Positions 50,780 through 60,365 of a DNA stretch of 64,000 nt are shown piece by piece. The notes beneath the pieces were generated by a model that was given only the letters and a program-made list of their open reading frames with translations, did no database searches and had not been told where the DNA came from. The position numbers and the translations under genes are program-made. This DNA comes from an uncultured Isosphaeraceae bacterium (GTDB taxonomy: Bacteria; Planctomycetota; Planctomycetia; Isosphaerales; Isosphaeraceae): assembly GCA_945957605.1 (NCBI GenBank), contig CAMFLR010000003.1, positions 1 through 64,000 on the forward strand. Direction: 5' to 3'. The stretch's first letter is position 1, and every line of letters begins with the position of its first letter.

Positions 50780-52350
50780 GGGAGGCGAACCTTGAAGCTT
50801 TCGATCGACCCTTCAACCTGGCGCTGGATGCCGACTTCGAGGTGATCGCGCTGACTGCGAGTATTCAGGGCCTGAACCGCTTCGTCGGCGTTGCGAACAC
50901 CTGCACCGCCCACGCTTTGAATCACGTCGAGCGTGCGGAAATAGGTGCTCAGCGGGCTATCGGGCTCGACCTTGGTGATAACCGCTCCCTTCAGGCCCGC
51001 AGGCAGGCCGAGGCGCGGACCGAGGTTTTTGTCGAGCGTCATCAATTCGAGCCCAAACACCGTCGCTGCCTCGCTCTTGGTTGCCGATGGCCGGCGAACG
51101 AGGTCGTTCTCCGCGCCTGGCAACCGGCGCGAGGGAGGCGTGGGCGCACTGCCGAGTGCAAGATCCTTGTCGGCCACCTGGATCCGCAGCTTATGCTCTT
51201 TGCGGTCGCGCCAGATGATGACATCCGCAGGCCGGCCGATCGACGCCATCGACACCAGGTTGATCAGGTGATTGAGGTCGATCACATCCACGCCATTGAA
51301 GCGAAGGATCACATCGCCCACGCGCACGCCGCCAAGCGCGGCGGGTGAGGCGCTATCGACCGAATCAACCCACGCGCCACGAGGCCGGTCGAGCCCGAGG
51401 GCAACCGCGTTTTCGGCGAGGAAGTCGGGGCGAAGCTTGACGCCCAGTGCGCCTCGGGTGACCCGGCCATTGCTGATCAGCGACGACATGATCCATTTGG
51501 CGAGATTGATGGGAATGCTGAACCCCACCCCTTCGCTGCCACCACCATTGGAAAGGATGGCGATGTTCAGACCGATCACTTCGCCCTTCATGTTGACGAG
51601 CGGTCCGCCCGAGTTGCCGGGGTTGATCGCAGCATCGGTTTGGAGGAAGTCTTGATTCTCGACGCCTGCTTTTTCGAGGTCTGCCTCGTGCCGGCCGCGA
51701 CCGCTGATGATCCCCTGGCTCACCGAATGCGTGAGACCGAACGGGGAACCGATCGCCAACACCCACGAGCCAATAGGGAGGCGGTCGCTATCGCCCAGGC
51801 GGGCGGCGGGAAGGTCTTCACGGCCGATCTTGAGGACCGCGATATCGGCGCGGGAGTCAGTCCACAACCGCTCCGGACGCAGTGCCCGGCCGTCGTTGAG
51901 GTAAATCTGAATGTCGTCGGTTGTCGCGTTAGCGACGACGTGATTATTCGTCAAAACGAAGAGACCACGGCCGCCGTCGTCGCGAACGATCACGCCTGAA
52001 CCGGTTTCCTCGAAGTCGTGCGAGCGCTTATCGTCTTCCTTGCGGCCGACCTTGCGGGCAACGATATGAACGACTGATGGTGATACCGCGCGGGCGACCA
52101 ATTCGAACGTGCGGTTCACATGTTCAAATTTGGTGTATTCACGATCGATTTCCGCGTAAAGCGATGCCTCGGTTCGCGCAGGGGCGATATCATCGGGGTT
52201 ATCGATGGGGGGCGTGACTGTTTGTCTTGGCTTGGGATTGTCGGCGGCCTGCGCAGCGAGAGGAACGTCGCGACGGGCCAGGTTCAGCCCGAGCAATACG
52301 CCAACCGCAAGGACGGCTGCCAGCATCAGGGGCGAGTTCGTCCGCGACAT
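50776..52350 (-). CDS. HtrA/DegP-like periplasmic serine protease with two PDZ domains
   Basis: A 524-residue envelope protease. A membrane helix (residues 8-24) anchors or exports it; the trypsin-like domain (about 85-295) has His137 (NNHVV), Asp169 (RADIAVL) and Ser247 (NPGNSGGP). Two PDZ domains follow (about 305-400 and 425-520). The ATG at 52350 follows GGAGA; upstream in-frame sequence lacks protein-like features. It should degrade or chaperone misfolded envelope proteins. The link with trpD by overlapping stop/start is probably a matter of shared transcription only. Confidence 0.92.
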   Translation of the reverse strand: MSRTNSPLMLAAVLAVGVLLGLNLARRDVPLAAQAADNPKPRQTVTPPIDNPDDIAPARTEASLYAEIDREYTKFEHVNRTFELVARAVSPSVVHIVARKVGRKEDDKRSHDFEETGSGVIVRDDGGRGLFVLTNNHVVANATTDDIQIYLNDGRALRPERLWTDSRADIAVLKIGREDLPAARLGDSDRLPIGSWVLAIGSPFGLTHSVSQGIISGRGRHEADLEKAGVENQDFLQTDAAINPGNSGGPLVNMKGEVIGLNIAILSNGGGSEGVGFSIPINLAKWIMSSLISNGRVTRGALGVKLRPDFLAENAVALGLDRPRGAWVDSVDSASPAALGGVRVGDVILRFNGVDVIDLNHLINLVSMASIGRPADVIIWRDRKEHKLRIQVADKDLALGSAPTPPSRRLPGAENDLVRRPSATKSEAATVFGLELMTLDKNLGPRLGLPAGLKGAVITKVEPDSPLSTYFRTLDVIQSVGGAGVRNADEAVQALNTRSQRDHLEVGIQRQVEGSIESFKVRLP

Positions 52351-52544
52351 GATCGGCCGGTCTCCACTCACGCCACTGCACGCGGCAAGCAGCGATCCGC
52401 TTGCGCGCAAAACACCAACGCCAGTATATCTCTACAATTCCAGGGAAGTCAAAGAAACCAGAATCGTGGTGTGAGAGTTGACCAGGTTGCAGCAGACGTG
52501 CCCAGAAGCGGAGCAATGGTGGGAGTTCGGCAGGCGCAAGCGAA

Positions 52545-52569
52545 GGCCGGGAGCATTCCGCCCCCGGCC
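52545..52569. terminator. Terminator-like hairpin after the DksA-type gene
   Basis: GGCCGGG (52545-52551) pairs with CCCGGCC (52563-52569). On the minus strand it lies 14 bp after the gene's stop but is followed by TTCGCTT only; on the plus strand GAGTTTTT follows. It may end the minus-strand transcript weakly, and it would also stop plus-strand transcripts arriving from upstream. Confidence 0.5.
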
Positions 52570-52583
52570 CGAGTTTTTGCGAA

Positions 52584-53066
52584 TTAACGACCCGTTTCGC
52601 TCAGGTCCATCTCGAAGTCCGAAAGCTTGACATGGGCGTCGCCGTCCGAGTCGGCCATCGGCTTGTCGTAAATCTTCGCCCAGCGATTGTCTTCGACGGT
52701 GCGGGCAAGTCGGCCGCCAGACCGTTCGTTCTCACGCTGGCAATCGATACAGGTATTCGTGTAAGGGAGGGCGTTGAGACGAGCTTCGGCGATTTTTTCG
52801 CCGCAATACTCGCAACGGCCATAAACTCCTTCCACGATTCGTTCCAACGCGTGCTCGATCTGGCCGAGCTCACGGCTCTCGATCTCGACGATTTGAGAGC
52901 TAATTTCATCATTGGCCGTGTCGACAGCAGCGTCCACCGAGTCGCCTACGACGTTTGCGGCGTATTCGCGATAGGCGTCCATGTCGCCGGCCAGGGCTTT
53001 ACGAAGCGCATCGCGGCGGGCAACCAGCCGCGCGTGAAGTCGAAGTAAGGACTCTTTTTTGGCCAT
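52584..53066 (-). CDS. DksA/TraR-family zinc-finger protein
   Basis: The 160-residue protein has a coiled-coil N-terminal part (about 5-75) and the DksA/TraR C4 zinc finger, Cys85-x2-Cys88-x17-Cys106-x2-Cys109, in YGRCEYCGEKI...TNTCIDCQ. DksA proteins bind the RNA polymerase secondary channel and mediate the stringent response. The coiled-coil tip acidic residues are not of the standard Asp-x-x-Asp-Ala form, so function as a true DksA is uncertain. AGAGGTG precedes the ATG. A 6-bp dyad (53090-53103) lies 23 bp upstream of the ATG. Confidence 0.88.
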   Translation of the reverse strand: MAKKESLLRLHARLVARRDALRKALAGDMDAYREYAANVVGDSVDAAVDTANDEISSQIVEIESRELGQIEHALERIVEGVYGRCEYCGEKIAEARLNALPYTNTCIDCQRENERSGGRLARTVEDNRWAKIYDKPMADSDGDAHVKLSDFEMDLSETGR

Positions 53067-53512
53067 TGTGCACCTCTTTGATGTCCATCCTGTCGAACGA
53101 CAGAGGATGCCGTATGTGAACGCGATGGACGTTTCTGACTATCTGCCGAGCGTCTGTCCCGATCTTATAAACACCTGCGGATCGCTTGCGATAATGGTTG
53201 ACCGGGTGGAAACCATCGCTCGACAGAGTCGGGTCGCAAAACTCACCCCGCTAATCTTCGTGGCTGGGATGAAGTTATTGCGCTAACCAAGCACATTATG
53301 CGCCAGTGACAAGGTTGTGCCGTACTTTTTCCCAATCCACACTGGTAATACGTAGCACCTTGCTAAAGGTTTGCAAAAAAGAGCCAAGTTTTCCTTTGGC
53401 AACACTTGCGCGCCTTTGGCCGGTCTCGCGACCCGTGCATTTTAGACGCTTTTCAACGCCAACGGGTTCCACTCTGGCCGAATTCCATAGGGGAGAGTTT
53501 AGCTAACTCGTT
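53067..53512. other. 446-bp intergenic region
   Basis: It contains the presumed promoter of the DksA-type gene and the 3' end region of the tetratricopeptide-like secreted protein gene. CTGTCG-AA-CGACAG (53090-53103) is a possible operator in the leader. A plus-strand frame of 75 codons here looks like chance. The right half is A/T-rich with T-tracts but no clear hairpin. Confidence 0.45.
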
Positions 53513-55060
53513 TTAGGGCAAGGAGTAATTTGAAACGACTTCAGCCATGCCTCGGCCCTTGGGCAACCGAAAGTTAACAATTGTTCGTCCGCGGGTCCCT
53601 GCGTAAATCCATTGTTCAATCGTTTCGTCCTGTGTCGAAACCCTGACAATCCGGTCGGGCTTCGCGCCGAGCCGCGCCTGCACCTGAGCGGGCGAGAGCC
53701 CTCGAAGCGAACCCTCATTTCGGTTCGTCTCGCGTGGCGCGGGTTTCGTTTCAGTTGGTTCGGATGGTGTCTTGATGGTGGTCGGATCGTACCAATCGTT
53801 CGTGTCGGCCGACTTGCGGAATCCCAGGCGCCGGAAGGCGTCCGTCACTCCCTTGGCCTGGGGGTCAGCCTTGAGCGCAGCGGAGAGAAGCGATCCGGCC
53901 GAGCCACGGTCGCCAATCAGCCGGTTGTACTGATCTGCCAGGAGGATATGGCCTTCTGCGTCGCTGCGATGCAGCTTCTGACGCTCCTGATCGAGCCACT
54001 CCTTGAGCACCTTCTTCGCGCGATCGGGCTGGCCGTCGTCCTTGAAAGTCTTCGCCAGATCTTCGACATCCGAAAGTCGCATCGAGGTGACTTTCGACTC
54101 CGTCATGTTCAGACCACGGTCGCGAAGGCTGCGCGCGATCTCGGGATGATCGGGCAGCTTGGCGGTTGCCTCGTCTGCCAGCGCAAGTGCTTTGTCGGGT
54201 GAGGCTTCCAGCTTGGTCTCAAACTGTTTTTGCACGACGTCGACATAGAGCGCACGATCAAGCGCCGCACGCGTTTCGGGCGACGCATTGCGATAAACCG
54301 TGATCGGGTTTGTCCGCATCCGGGTTCGCCAATCGTCGAGGCCAGAAGCCGGCTTCGGGCTTAACGCATTTGGTAGCAATGACTCAACATCGCGGGAGAG
54401 TTTTGCAAGATCCGCCGGAGACTTGGACGTTCTCAGCCGGTTCTGAAACGCACGATGGCCGAGTGCGGCCACCAGATCATCGCCGAGCTGACGCTCGCGG
54501 GCGCGATTCGCCAGAGCCAGGTCATCGGGGTTCGTCCGCTCGGCGTCGATCAGGATGCTTTCCGTTTCGAGAGCCCGAGCCCGCGCTGCTAACTCGTTAT
54601 CCTTGAAATCCTTTGCACGACGCTCCGCCCAGTTCACCCACGCCATGCGGCCCGCGGTGTCAGTTGGCCCCAGCCGCTTGATCTCGCGATCGAATCGCTC
54701 GGTATCGCTGGGCATCAGCTCGTAGGAGATGACGTCCACAAAGTATTGGCCGTTCTCCTTTTGCAGCACGCCAATGGCACGAACGGCGGGTTGTTTCGGC
54801 GGATACTGAGGACGAAGACCGGGCGGAAGACGAAAGACGACATCCGATCGTTTCAGCAGAAACTCTTCCAGAATCTGAGTTTTGCTTCCGCGCTTGGGCT
54901 GGAAGTAGCGGATACGGTCGTCAACCGTCACATCGCGGCCGATGAGGTTGGGATCTTTGGTAAGGTCCGCCGGTTCGACGACGTGATCACCCTGATCGGG
55001 CCGCTGCGCGAACACGAGACTTAACACGAGTGCTGCCAGGAGGTTAAGCGAAGCGATCAT
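53513..55060 (-). CDS. Secreted helical repeat protein of unknown function
   Basis: A 515-residue exported protein: signal peptide (MIASLNLLAALVLSLVFAQRP), a small beta domain (about 25-110, VVFRLPPGLRPQYPPKQPAVRAIGVLQ), then long helical, TPR-like repeats (about 120-420), and a C-terminal strand-rich domain with SPAQVQARLGAKPDRIVR and QWIYAGTRGRTIVNFRLPKG, which resembles SmpA/OmlA-like modules. The ATG overlaps the upstream gene's stop by 4 bp, so the two proteins are coupled and may interact. Confidence 0.78.
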   Translation of the reverse strand: MIASLNLLAALVLSLVFAQRPDQGDHVVEPADLTKDPNLIGRDVTVDDRIRYFQPKRGSKTQILEEFLLKRSDVVFRLPPGLRPQYPPKQPAVRAIGVLQKENGQYFVDVISYELMPSDTERFDREIKRLGPTDTAGRMAWVNWAERRAKDFKDNELAARARALETESILIDAERTNPDDLALANRARERQLGDDLVAALGHRAFQNRLRTSKSPADLAKLSRDVESLLPNALSPKPASGLDDWRTRMRTNPITVYRNASPETRAALDRALYVDVVQKQFETKLEASPDKALALADEATAKLPDHPEIARSLRDRGLNMTESKVTSMRLSDVEDLAKTFKDDGQPDRAKKVLKEWLDQERQKLHRSDAEGHILLADQYNRLIGDRGSAGSLLSAALKADPQAKGVTDAFRRLGFRKSADTNDWYDPTTIKTPSEPTETKPAPRETNRNEGSLRGLSPAQVQARLGAKPDRIVRVSTQDETIEQWIYAGTRGRTIVNFRLPKGRGMAEVVSNYSLP

Positions 55061-56364
55061 TGGCTTTCCTCCGGCTCTTGATCCTGGCTCGGCCAGCCGA
55101 TCGACTCGAGTGCCTTGGCGTGTGTGATGAAGCAACCACTACTCGGGGCGAAACGAATCAGCCAGGCTCCCGACGATTTGTCAAAGCTCATGCTCTCAAG
55201 CCGAGCCCCAAAGGTTTTGACTTCACCAACTTTGGGCTTTTCCAGATCGAACAATTTGAACCCGGTAAGGTCGATTCGCCCACGGCCCGCCGGCTTGAGC
55301 GACCCGCCGTAAAGGATTTCGTAGTCAATCTCATACTTCGAGTCAGGCTTATTCGGATCGGGTACAGCTGTGATGGTCGACTCAATGATCACTGACTGTC
55401 CGCGGTAAATCCCAAATCGCGACGTCCAATCTGACTCCGACTCCGCCTTCGACGCCCCCTCAACCAGGACTTCAAGCCGCTCGCTCACCCGGTCGGCGAA
55501 GATCGCCGCTTCTTTCGCACCCTGGCGAATCTCGTCTGCACCGTCGACGCGTCCACCGAGCGCTTCAACCGCCGCGGCCGCTTCCTTCAAGATCTGCTTG
55601 GCGACATGGAAATCACCCAGATCGAGCTTACCCAGCCCTTCGGTGCGACCCAGTTCAACAACGGCTGGAAGCGTTTCGAGATGTCCCTTGCGCCAGCGAA
55701 TGGCGACCGTTGCGACGACCAGAAGCGCGACGCCACCGAAGATGAGCAGGTTCTTTTTCCGCGTGATTCGTTCCGCAAAGGTCGGCGCGTCTGGGATTTC
55801 GATCATCCCAGCGGGAACTGTTCGCGCGGGGGCGGGCGCAGGCTTGGCCGCGGGCGCTGGCTTTGAGGCGGGTGGTGCGGGTTTCGGCTTTGCGGGCCTG
55901 GGCGGAGCTTCGGGAGCAGGCTCCGAGGTCGGCGCCTCGGGCTCGTAGTCGTATGGGATCAGCTTCGCCGTGACAACCTGCGGCTGAGCGGGCTCGGGAG
56001 TTTCCTCAACATCGTCGACCCATTCAATTTGCGCTTCGTCCGCCGGCTGAGGCGCTGAGCGAGCGGAAGGTGCTGGCGGGACGTGGCTGTACCCCGCCAT
56101 TTCATCTTCGAAGCCTTCCTGCGAGCGCTGGGGTCGTTGGCGGCCATCGGCCGGCGCGGGCGGTTCGGGCAGGGGGCTACGAGGAAGGATAAAAACCGCC
56201 TCGCCGCAGGTGTCGCACCGGAGTGCTTGATAGCCGTCGGTGCGAGTGCCGCGGAGGATGTGCCCCTCGGGACACGCGACCCGGTAGTCCTGCGACGACC
56301 AGCCCGACTGGCCGGACGACCCACCCCAGAGCGACTTTGCGCGGCCCAGAAAACCCAATGTCAC
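55057..56364 (-). CDS. Zinc-ribbon membrane-anchored protein, Pro-rich
   Basis: A 435-residue protein with an N-terminal zinc ribbon (Cys31 in VACPEGH, Cys49 and Cys52 in RCDTCGEAVF; His35 may be the fourth ligand), a long Pro/Ala/Lys-rich low-complexity linker (about 65-195), one membrane helix (LLIFGGVALLVVATVAIRW) and an extracytoplasmic helical plus beta domain. The start is GTG at 56364. Coupled by a 4-bp overlap to the secreted helical-repeat gene. Zinc ribbons at the cytoplasmic end suggest a sensory or assembly role; no known family. Confidence 0.75.
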   Translation of the reverse strand: MTLGFLGRAKSLWGGSSGQSGWSSQDYRVACPEGHILRGTRTDGYQALRCDTCGEAVFILPRSPLPEPPAPADGRQRPQRSQEGFEDEMAGYSHVPPAPSARSAPQPADEAQIEWVDDVEETPEPAQPQVVTAKLIPYDYEPEAPTSEPAPEAPPRPAKPKPAPPASKPAPAAKPAPAPARTVPAGMIEIPDAPTFAERITRKKNLLIFGGVALLVVATVAIRWRKGHLETLPAVVELGRTEGLGKLDLGDFHVAKQILKEAAAAVEALGGRVDGADEIRQGAKEAAIFADRVSERLEVLVEGASKAESESDWTSRFGIYRGQSVIIESTITAVPDPNKPDSKYEIDYEILYGGSLKPAGRGRIDLTGFKLFDLEKPKVGEVKTFGARLESMSFDKSSGAWLIRFAPSSGCFITHAKALESIGWPSQDQEPEESQ

Positions 56365-56426
56365 GCCCCTTCACGGATGCCGACGACTCTTGTCACAGAC
56401 CATTATGCGGTGACGTACCGAATCGT

Positions 56427-57845
56427 TCAACCAGATGTTCGCGATGGAGACTTCAACACGCCCGTAATCAATCGCCCGCCGACATCCGTGAGCCGCTTGT
56501 TGCGACCCTCGTGCGGATACGTCAGTGCCAGGTGGTCGATCCCCAGCAGGTGCAGAATCGTCGCGTGCCAATCATTGATATGGTACGGGTCAACCGTGGC
56601 GCGATAGCCGAAATCGTCGGTCGCACCAACGGATACGCCGCCTTTTATGCCACCGCCGGCCATCCAGACCGTAAACCCATGCGGATTATGATCGCGACCG
56701 ATCTTGGCCTGAGAGATTGGCAGTCGCCCGAACTCTCCGCCCCAGAGAACGAGCGTCTGGTCGAGCAATCCTCGACGCTTGAGATCGACCATTAGGGCTG
56801 CGACCGGTTTATCTGTCGCGGCGGCGTGGCGGCGATGGTTTTTGATCAAGTCGTTGTGTGCGTCCCAGTTGCGGTTGTCGAAATTGCCGCCGCTTCCGCT
56901 GTAAACCTGGATGAACCGCACCCCACGCTCGGCCAGACGGCGAGCCATAAGCAAGCGTCGTCCGAAGCTCGCCGTCACCGGATTGTCGAGACCATAAAGG
57001 CTGCGCGTTTCTGCCGACTCGCGGCTGATATCGACCGCCTCGGGCGCCTCGGATTGCATGCGAAACGCCAGCTCATAGGATTTTATGCGCGTTTCTAGCT
57101 CGGGCTCGCCCGCATGGTTTGCAAGATGATCGTGGTTGATCGCCTCGAGCAGCGTGCGATCGGCCTGAACTCGCTCGGGGGATTGCGGAGCGTGGCGTGA
57201 CAGATTCAAAATCGGCTCGCCGTGTGATCGCATCACCATGCCGGCATTCGACCCCGGGAGATAACCCGCACTCCAGTTCGCAGCGCCGCCGATTGGCCCG
57301 CCTTCGTCATCACACATCACGACGAATCCAGGCAAGTTCTGGTTCGACGTTCCCAGCCCGTATTGAACCCACGTCCCCAAACAGGGCGAGCCGGGACGGA
57401 TTTGCCCGGTGTTCATCTCGAAGAGGGCGGGTGCATGATTGTTGCTATCGGCATGCATCGACTTGATGAACGCAACGTCGTCGACAACCTTTGCCAGTTC
57501 GGGAAACAACTCCGAAACCCAAGCTCCACTTTGACCATGTTGGGCAAACGAGAAAGGACTCGCGAGCAACGGTCCGGGAGCACCAAAAAACGGCCGGATT
57601 CGCTCGCTTGAAGGAAATGCCTCGCCGTTTCTCGCTTGAAGTTCCGGCTTGGGATCAAACGTATCAACCTGACTCGGCCCGCCATACATGAAAAGCTGAA
57701 TGACCGATTTCGCCGGCCCGTTTCCAGCGACTCCCGCTCCTGCATCAGCCGCGAGCAAATCGAGCAGAGCGAGCGCACCAAAGCCGGCGCCCGTCTGGGT
57801 CAACCAACTTCGCCGATTCATGAGCGGATTCAAGGGTGATTTCAT
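56427..57845 (-). CDS. DUF1501-family secreted protein (Tat-type signal)
   Basis: A 472-residue protein of the DUF1501 family, which has an alkaline-phosphatase/sulfatase-like fold and is greatly expanded in planctomycetes. The N-terminus MNRRSWLTQTGAGFGALALLDLL looks like a twin-arginine-type signal (RR-x-W-L). Family motifs seen: FMYGGPSQVDTFDPKP, HADSNNHAP, NWDAHNDL, WGGEFGR and GRDHNPHGFT. Function unknown; usually encoded beside DUF1549/DUF1553 cytochrome-like proteins and thought to take part in polymer breakdown. Here the partner gene lies 507 bp upstream, separated by a small unrelated gene. Confidence 0.92.
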   Translation of the reverse strand: MKSPLNPLMNRRSWLTQTGAGFGALALLDLLAADAGAGVAGNGPAKSVIQLFMYGGPSQVDTFDPKPELQARNGEAFPSSERIRPFFGAPGPLLASPFSFAQHGQSGAWVSELFPELAKVVDDVAFIKSMHADSNNHAPALFEMNTGQIRPGSPCLGTWVQYGLGTSNQNLPGFVVMCDDEGGPIGGAANWSAGYLPGSNAGMVMRSHGEPILNLSRHAPQSPERVQADRTLLEAINHDHLANHAGEPELETRIKSYELAFRMQSEAPEAVDISRESAETRSLYGLDNPVTASFGRRLLMARRLAERGVRFIQVYSGSGGNFDNRNWDAHNDLIKNHRRHAAATDKPVAALMVDLKRRGLLDQTLVLWGGEFGRLPISQAKIGRDHNPHGFTVWMAGGGIKGGVSVGATDDFGYRATVDPYHINDWHATILHLLGIDHLALTYPHEGRNKRLTDVGGRLITGVLKSPSRTSG

Positions 57846-57888
57846 GATCGATTCAATACTTTTGAGGTTGCAAGTTAATCAGCACATT

Positions 57889-58224
57889 TTAGGTATCGAT
57901 ACTCGTCTGTTCGCTTTCTTCATCAACCTTCACAGACAGCCATTTGAGTCGTAGTTCCGGATCTGTAGGATAAGCAATAAATTGAACAAGCCAGTATGGC
58001 TGCATGCCTCTAAACCTGTCGGGGTCAACGAACTTCTTAATCAATGTCTCGCTAAACTCAATTCCATACTTTTGCTTATAAACCTCTGGATTCGAAAACT
58101 CTTCTCTAAAAAACTCGCTCAAAGACTTCGCCGTGACTCGATCATGTGATACGAGCTCCAAAGTACCGTGCCAGTGTGCTCGCGCAGCCGTTGTCGCGAG
58201 ATCGATTGCTTCCTTTTCGGTCAC
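57889..58224 (-). CDS. Small hypothetical protein inserted between DUF partners
   Basis: A 111-residue charged, helical protein (MTEKEAIDLATTAARAHWHG..., SLSEFFREEFSNPEVYKQKYG, PYWLVQFIAYPTDPELRLKW). It starts at GTG with AGGAG 8 nt upstream. Codon use is visibly richer in A and T than its neighbours, and the flanking spacers are AT-richer too. It splits a DUF1501 and DUF1549/1553 pair that usually is adjacent. No family known; possibly acquired by transfer or a toxin/immunity-like small protein, but nothing supports a specific role. Confidence 0.75.
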   Translation of the reverse strand: MTEKEAIDLATTAARAHWHGTLELVSHDRVTAKSLSEFFREEFSNPEVYKQKYGIEFSETLIKKFVDPDRFRGMQPYWLVQFIAYPTDPELRLKWLSVKVDEESEQTSIDT

Positions 58225-58352
58225 GCGATCGCTCCTGATAACAACGGCCTACGGCATTTTCGATTATATCGGCACACCTTGCCACTTATCATTTTAGACC
58301 ATTCGGCAAGCTATCCTTCGGGAAGCTAATCGAAGGCAAGTCATGGTACGGA

Positions 58353-60326
58353 CTAGTCCAGAAATAAGAACGCGTTGCTGTTCCAGATAATACCGCAAAG
58401 GCCGTCGAGATCGGCGCCTGATTCTAGATAACGCCTCGCAGCGAGCCGTTGAGTTTCCGTCGGCGCCCGACCGGTAGCGATCCGAAAAGCCAGCGTGATT
58501 TGAGCGTCACGATCGCTCAGAACTTCAGCCCGAATCCGCTCACTGAACTTCCGCGACTGAGCCAGAATCGCCGGATCGTTCCAGAGCGCGAGACTTTGAT
58601 TGGGCGTGATCGTCGGAGTTCGCGCAGGGCAGGGGAGGGCCCGATCGGGAGCATCAAACGCCTGGAAGAAGGGAAAGGGAATCGACCGCATTCGGAAGAC
58701 GTAAATCGATCGCCGCCAAACGTCCGGTCCGTCACGCGCGTTGAGCGGCCATCGCGGCAGGTTTCCTGTGCGAATCAGGCTCGTGTCGATCGGCGGAAAC
58801 ACTGGCTCGCCGCCGCGCGACCCATTCAGCGTGTCCGAATTACTCAGAATCGCATCACGAATCATCTCGGCTTCCAGTCGTCGCGCCGGATAGCGCCAAA
58901 GCAGGCGATTTGACGGGTCGAGCCGAAATTCATTTACCCGGATTTGGCTCGTCTGGCGATACGCTTCGGACGTGACAATCAGCCGATGAATTGCCTTCTG
59001 GCTCCAACCCCGCGCGATGAATTCAGACGCCAACCATTCGAGCAAATCCGCGTTTGCAGGTGATTCGCCTGTAGCGCCGAAGTCGGACGCTGTCGGCACG
59101 ATTCCCGTCCCGAAATGCGCCTGCCAGATGCGGTTCACCTGGACACGCGCCAGGAGATGCCGCGCGTCGTTCGTGAGCCACTCCGCAAGCGCGCGACGAT
59201 AGCCACTCCACTTCGCAATTGCCGGAGGATCGGTAAACGTGATCGTTTTGCCCGACACGATTCCGGGCGGACCAGCCGCCACGCGTTGTCGTTTGCGATT
59301 CACATCGCCGCGTTCGAGCACGTAGACATCGGGAATTTTCCCCGATTCCACAACGCCGCGTCCTTCCGGAGGCAATGCCGGCATCTGTGTCGCTAGCTGA
59401 TCACTCCGCGCTCGGTATTCGTCTCGAGCCGCGTGCAACAGCGCCAATTCTGAGGCGCTAGAATCCAATTCACGCGAAATTCTTTCGAGCGCCAAGCGTT
59501 CGTTATGCACAAAGTCGAGTTGGGCTTCGATGGCCGCGGTTTGCTGGCGATTCCATTCGATCTCAGCCACGGAGACGAGCGAAACGTCGCCTGGCCGTGA
59601 GGGCGCAAACACGGCGACGAGCCGATAGTAATCCTCGGTGGGAATTGCGTCGGTCTTGTGATCGTGGCACCGCGCACAACCGACCGTCAGCGCGAGAAAC
59701 GTCTCAGTCGTTGTGCGAACGATGTCATCCAGCTCATCCATACGGACCGCTTCCGTCCGCTCATTCGCAACGCTCGGCCCTGCGCGAAGGAACCCGAGAG
59801 CAGCGCGTTGCGACGGTTCTTCACCAAGTTCATCGGCCGCAAGTTGTAACCTGACGAAGCGGTCGAACGGCATGTCGGAATTGAGCGCGTCGATCACCCA
59901 GTCGCGATAGCGCCATGCCGTTTTGCGCTTGCCGTCGAGTTCGAATCCGTCGCTGTCGGCGTGATGAACGAGGTCGAGCCACGGCGTGGCAAAGCGTTCG
60001 CCGAAATCGGGCGAAGCCAGAAAGCGATCGACCAGCTTCTCATAAGCCAGCGGCGACTGATCCGCAACAAACGCATCAATCTCCGCGATGCTCGGCGGCA
60101 ATCCACGGAGGCTGAAACTCAGCCTACGAATCTGCGTGATTCGATCTGCGGGCGAGGATGGAGCCAAACCTGCGCGGCTCAGGCGCATCCGGACAAACGC
60201 GTCGATTGGATGGACGTCATTTCCACCGGGCACCGCAGGGCGCGCAAGCGGACGCAACGCCCAGTGCGTTTCTCCACTGGCTTGCGCAGCGACGATCAGG
60301 CTGAGCCAAAACGCAAGGCGTCCCAT
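58353..60326 (-). CDS. DUF1549/DUF1553 secreted protein
   Basis: The 657-residue exported protein (signal peptide about 1-18) has the DUF1549 domain (about 35-250: HPIDAFVRMRL, FGERFATPWLDLVHHADSDGFE, CARCHDHKTDAI) and DUF1553 domain (about 370-640: ALAEWLTNDARHLLARVQVNRIWQAHFGTGIV, PSNRLLWRYPARRLEAEMIRDAIL). Most planctomycete relatives are longer and carry an N-terminal cytochrome c module; here only the CARCH motif remains. It works with DUF1501 proteins. Function unknown. Confidence 0.9.
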   Translation of the reverse strand: MGRLAFWLSLIVAAQASGETHWALRPLARPAVPGGNDVHPIDAFVRMRLSRAGLAPSSPADRITQIRRLSFSLRGLPPSIAEIDAFVADQSPLAYEKLVDRFLASPDFGERFATPWLDLVHHADSDGFELDGKRKTAWRYRDWVIDALNSDMPFDRFVRLQLAADELGEEPSQRAALGFLRAGPSVANERTEAVRMDELDDIVRTTTETFLALTVGCARCHDHKTDAIPTEDYYRLVAVFAPSRPGDVSLVSVAEIEWNRQQTAAIEAQLDFVHNERLALERISRELDSSASELALLHAARDEYRARSDQLATQMPALPPEGRGVVESGKIPDVYVLERGDVNRKRQRVAAGPPGIVSGKTITFTDPPAIAKWSGYRRALAEWLTNDARHLLARVQVNRIWQAHFGTGIVPTASDFGATGESPANADLLEWLASEFIARGWSQKAIHRLIVTSEAYRQTSQIRVNEFRLDPSNRLLWRYPARRLEAEMIRDAILSNSDTLNGSRGGEPVFPPIDTSLIRTGNLPRWPLNARDGPDVWRRSIYVFRMRSIPFPFFQAFDAPDRALPCPARTPTITPNQSLALWNDPAILAQSRKFSERIRAEVLSDRDAQITLAFRIATGRAPTETQRLAARRYLESGADLDGLCGIIWNSNAFLFLD

Positions 60327-60365
60327 TCAATCGAGCCTCATCCCGCTTCTTCTACGATGGCTCAA

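Noticed and set aside
49709-50845. 378-codon plus-strand frame over trpD
   Set aside because: trpD is certain on the other strand; this frame has no start signal or motif.
53059-53286. 75-codon plus-strand frame in the 446-bp spacer
   Set aside because: Starts inside the 5' end of the DksA-type gene, lacks a ribosome-binding site and looks random.
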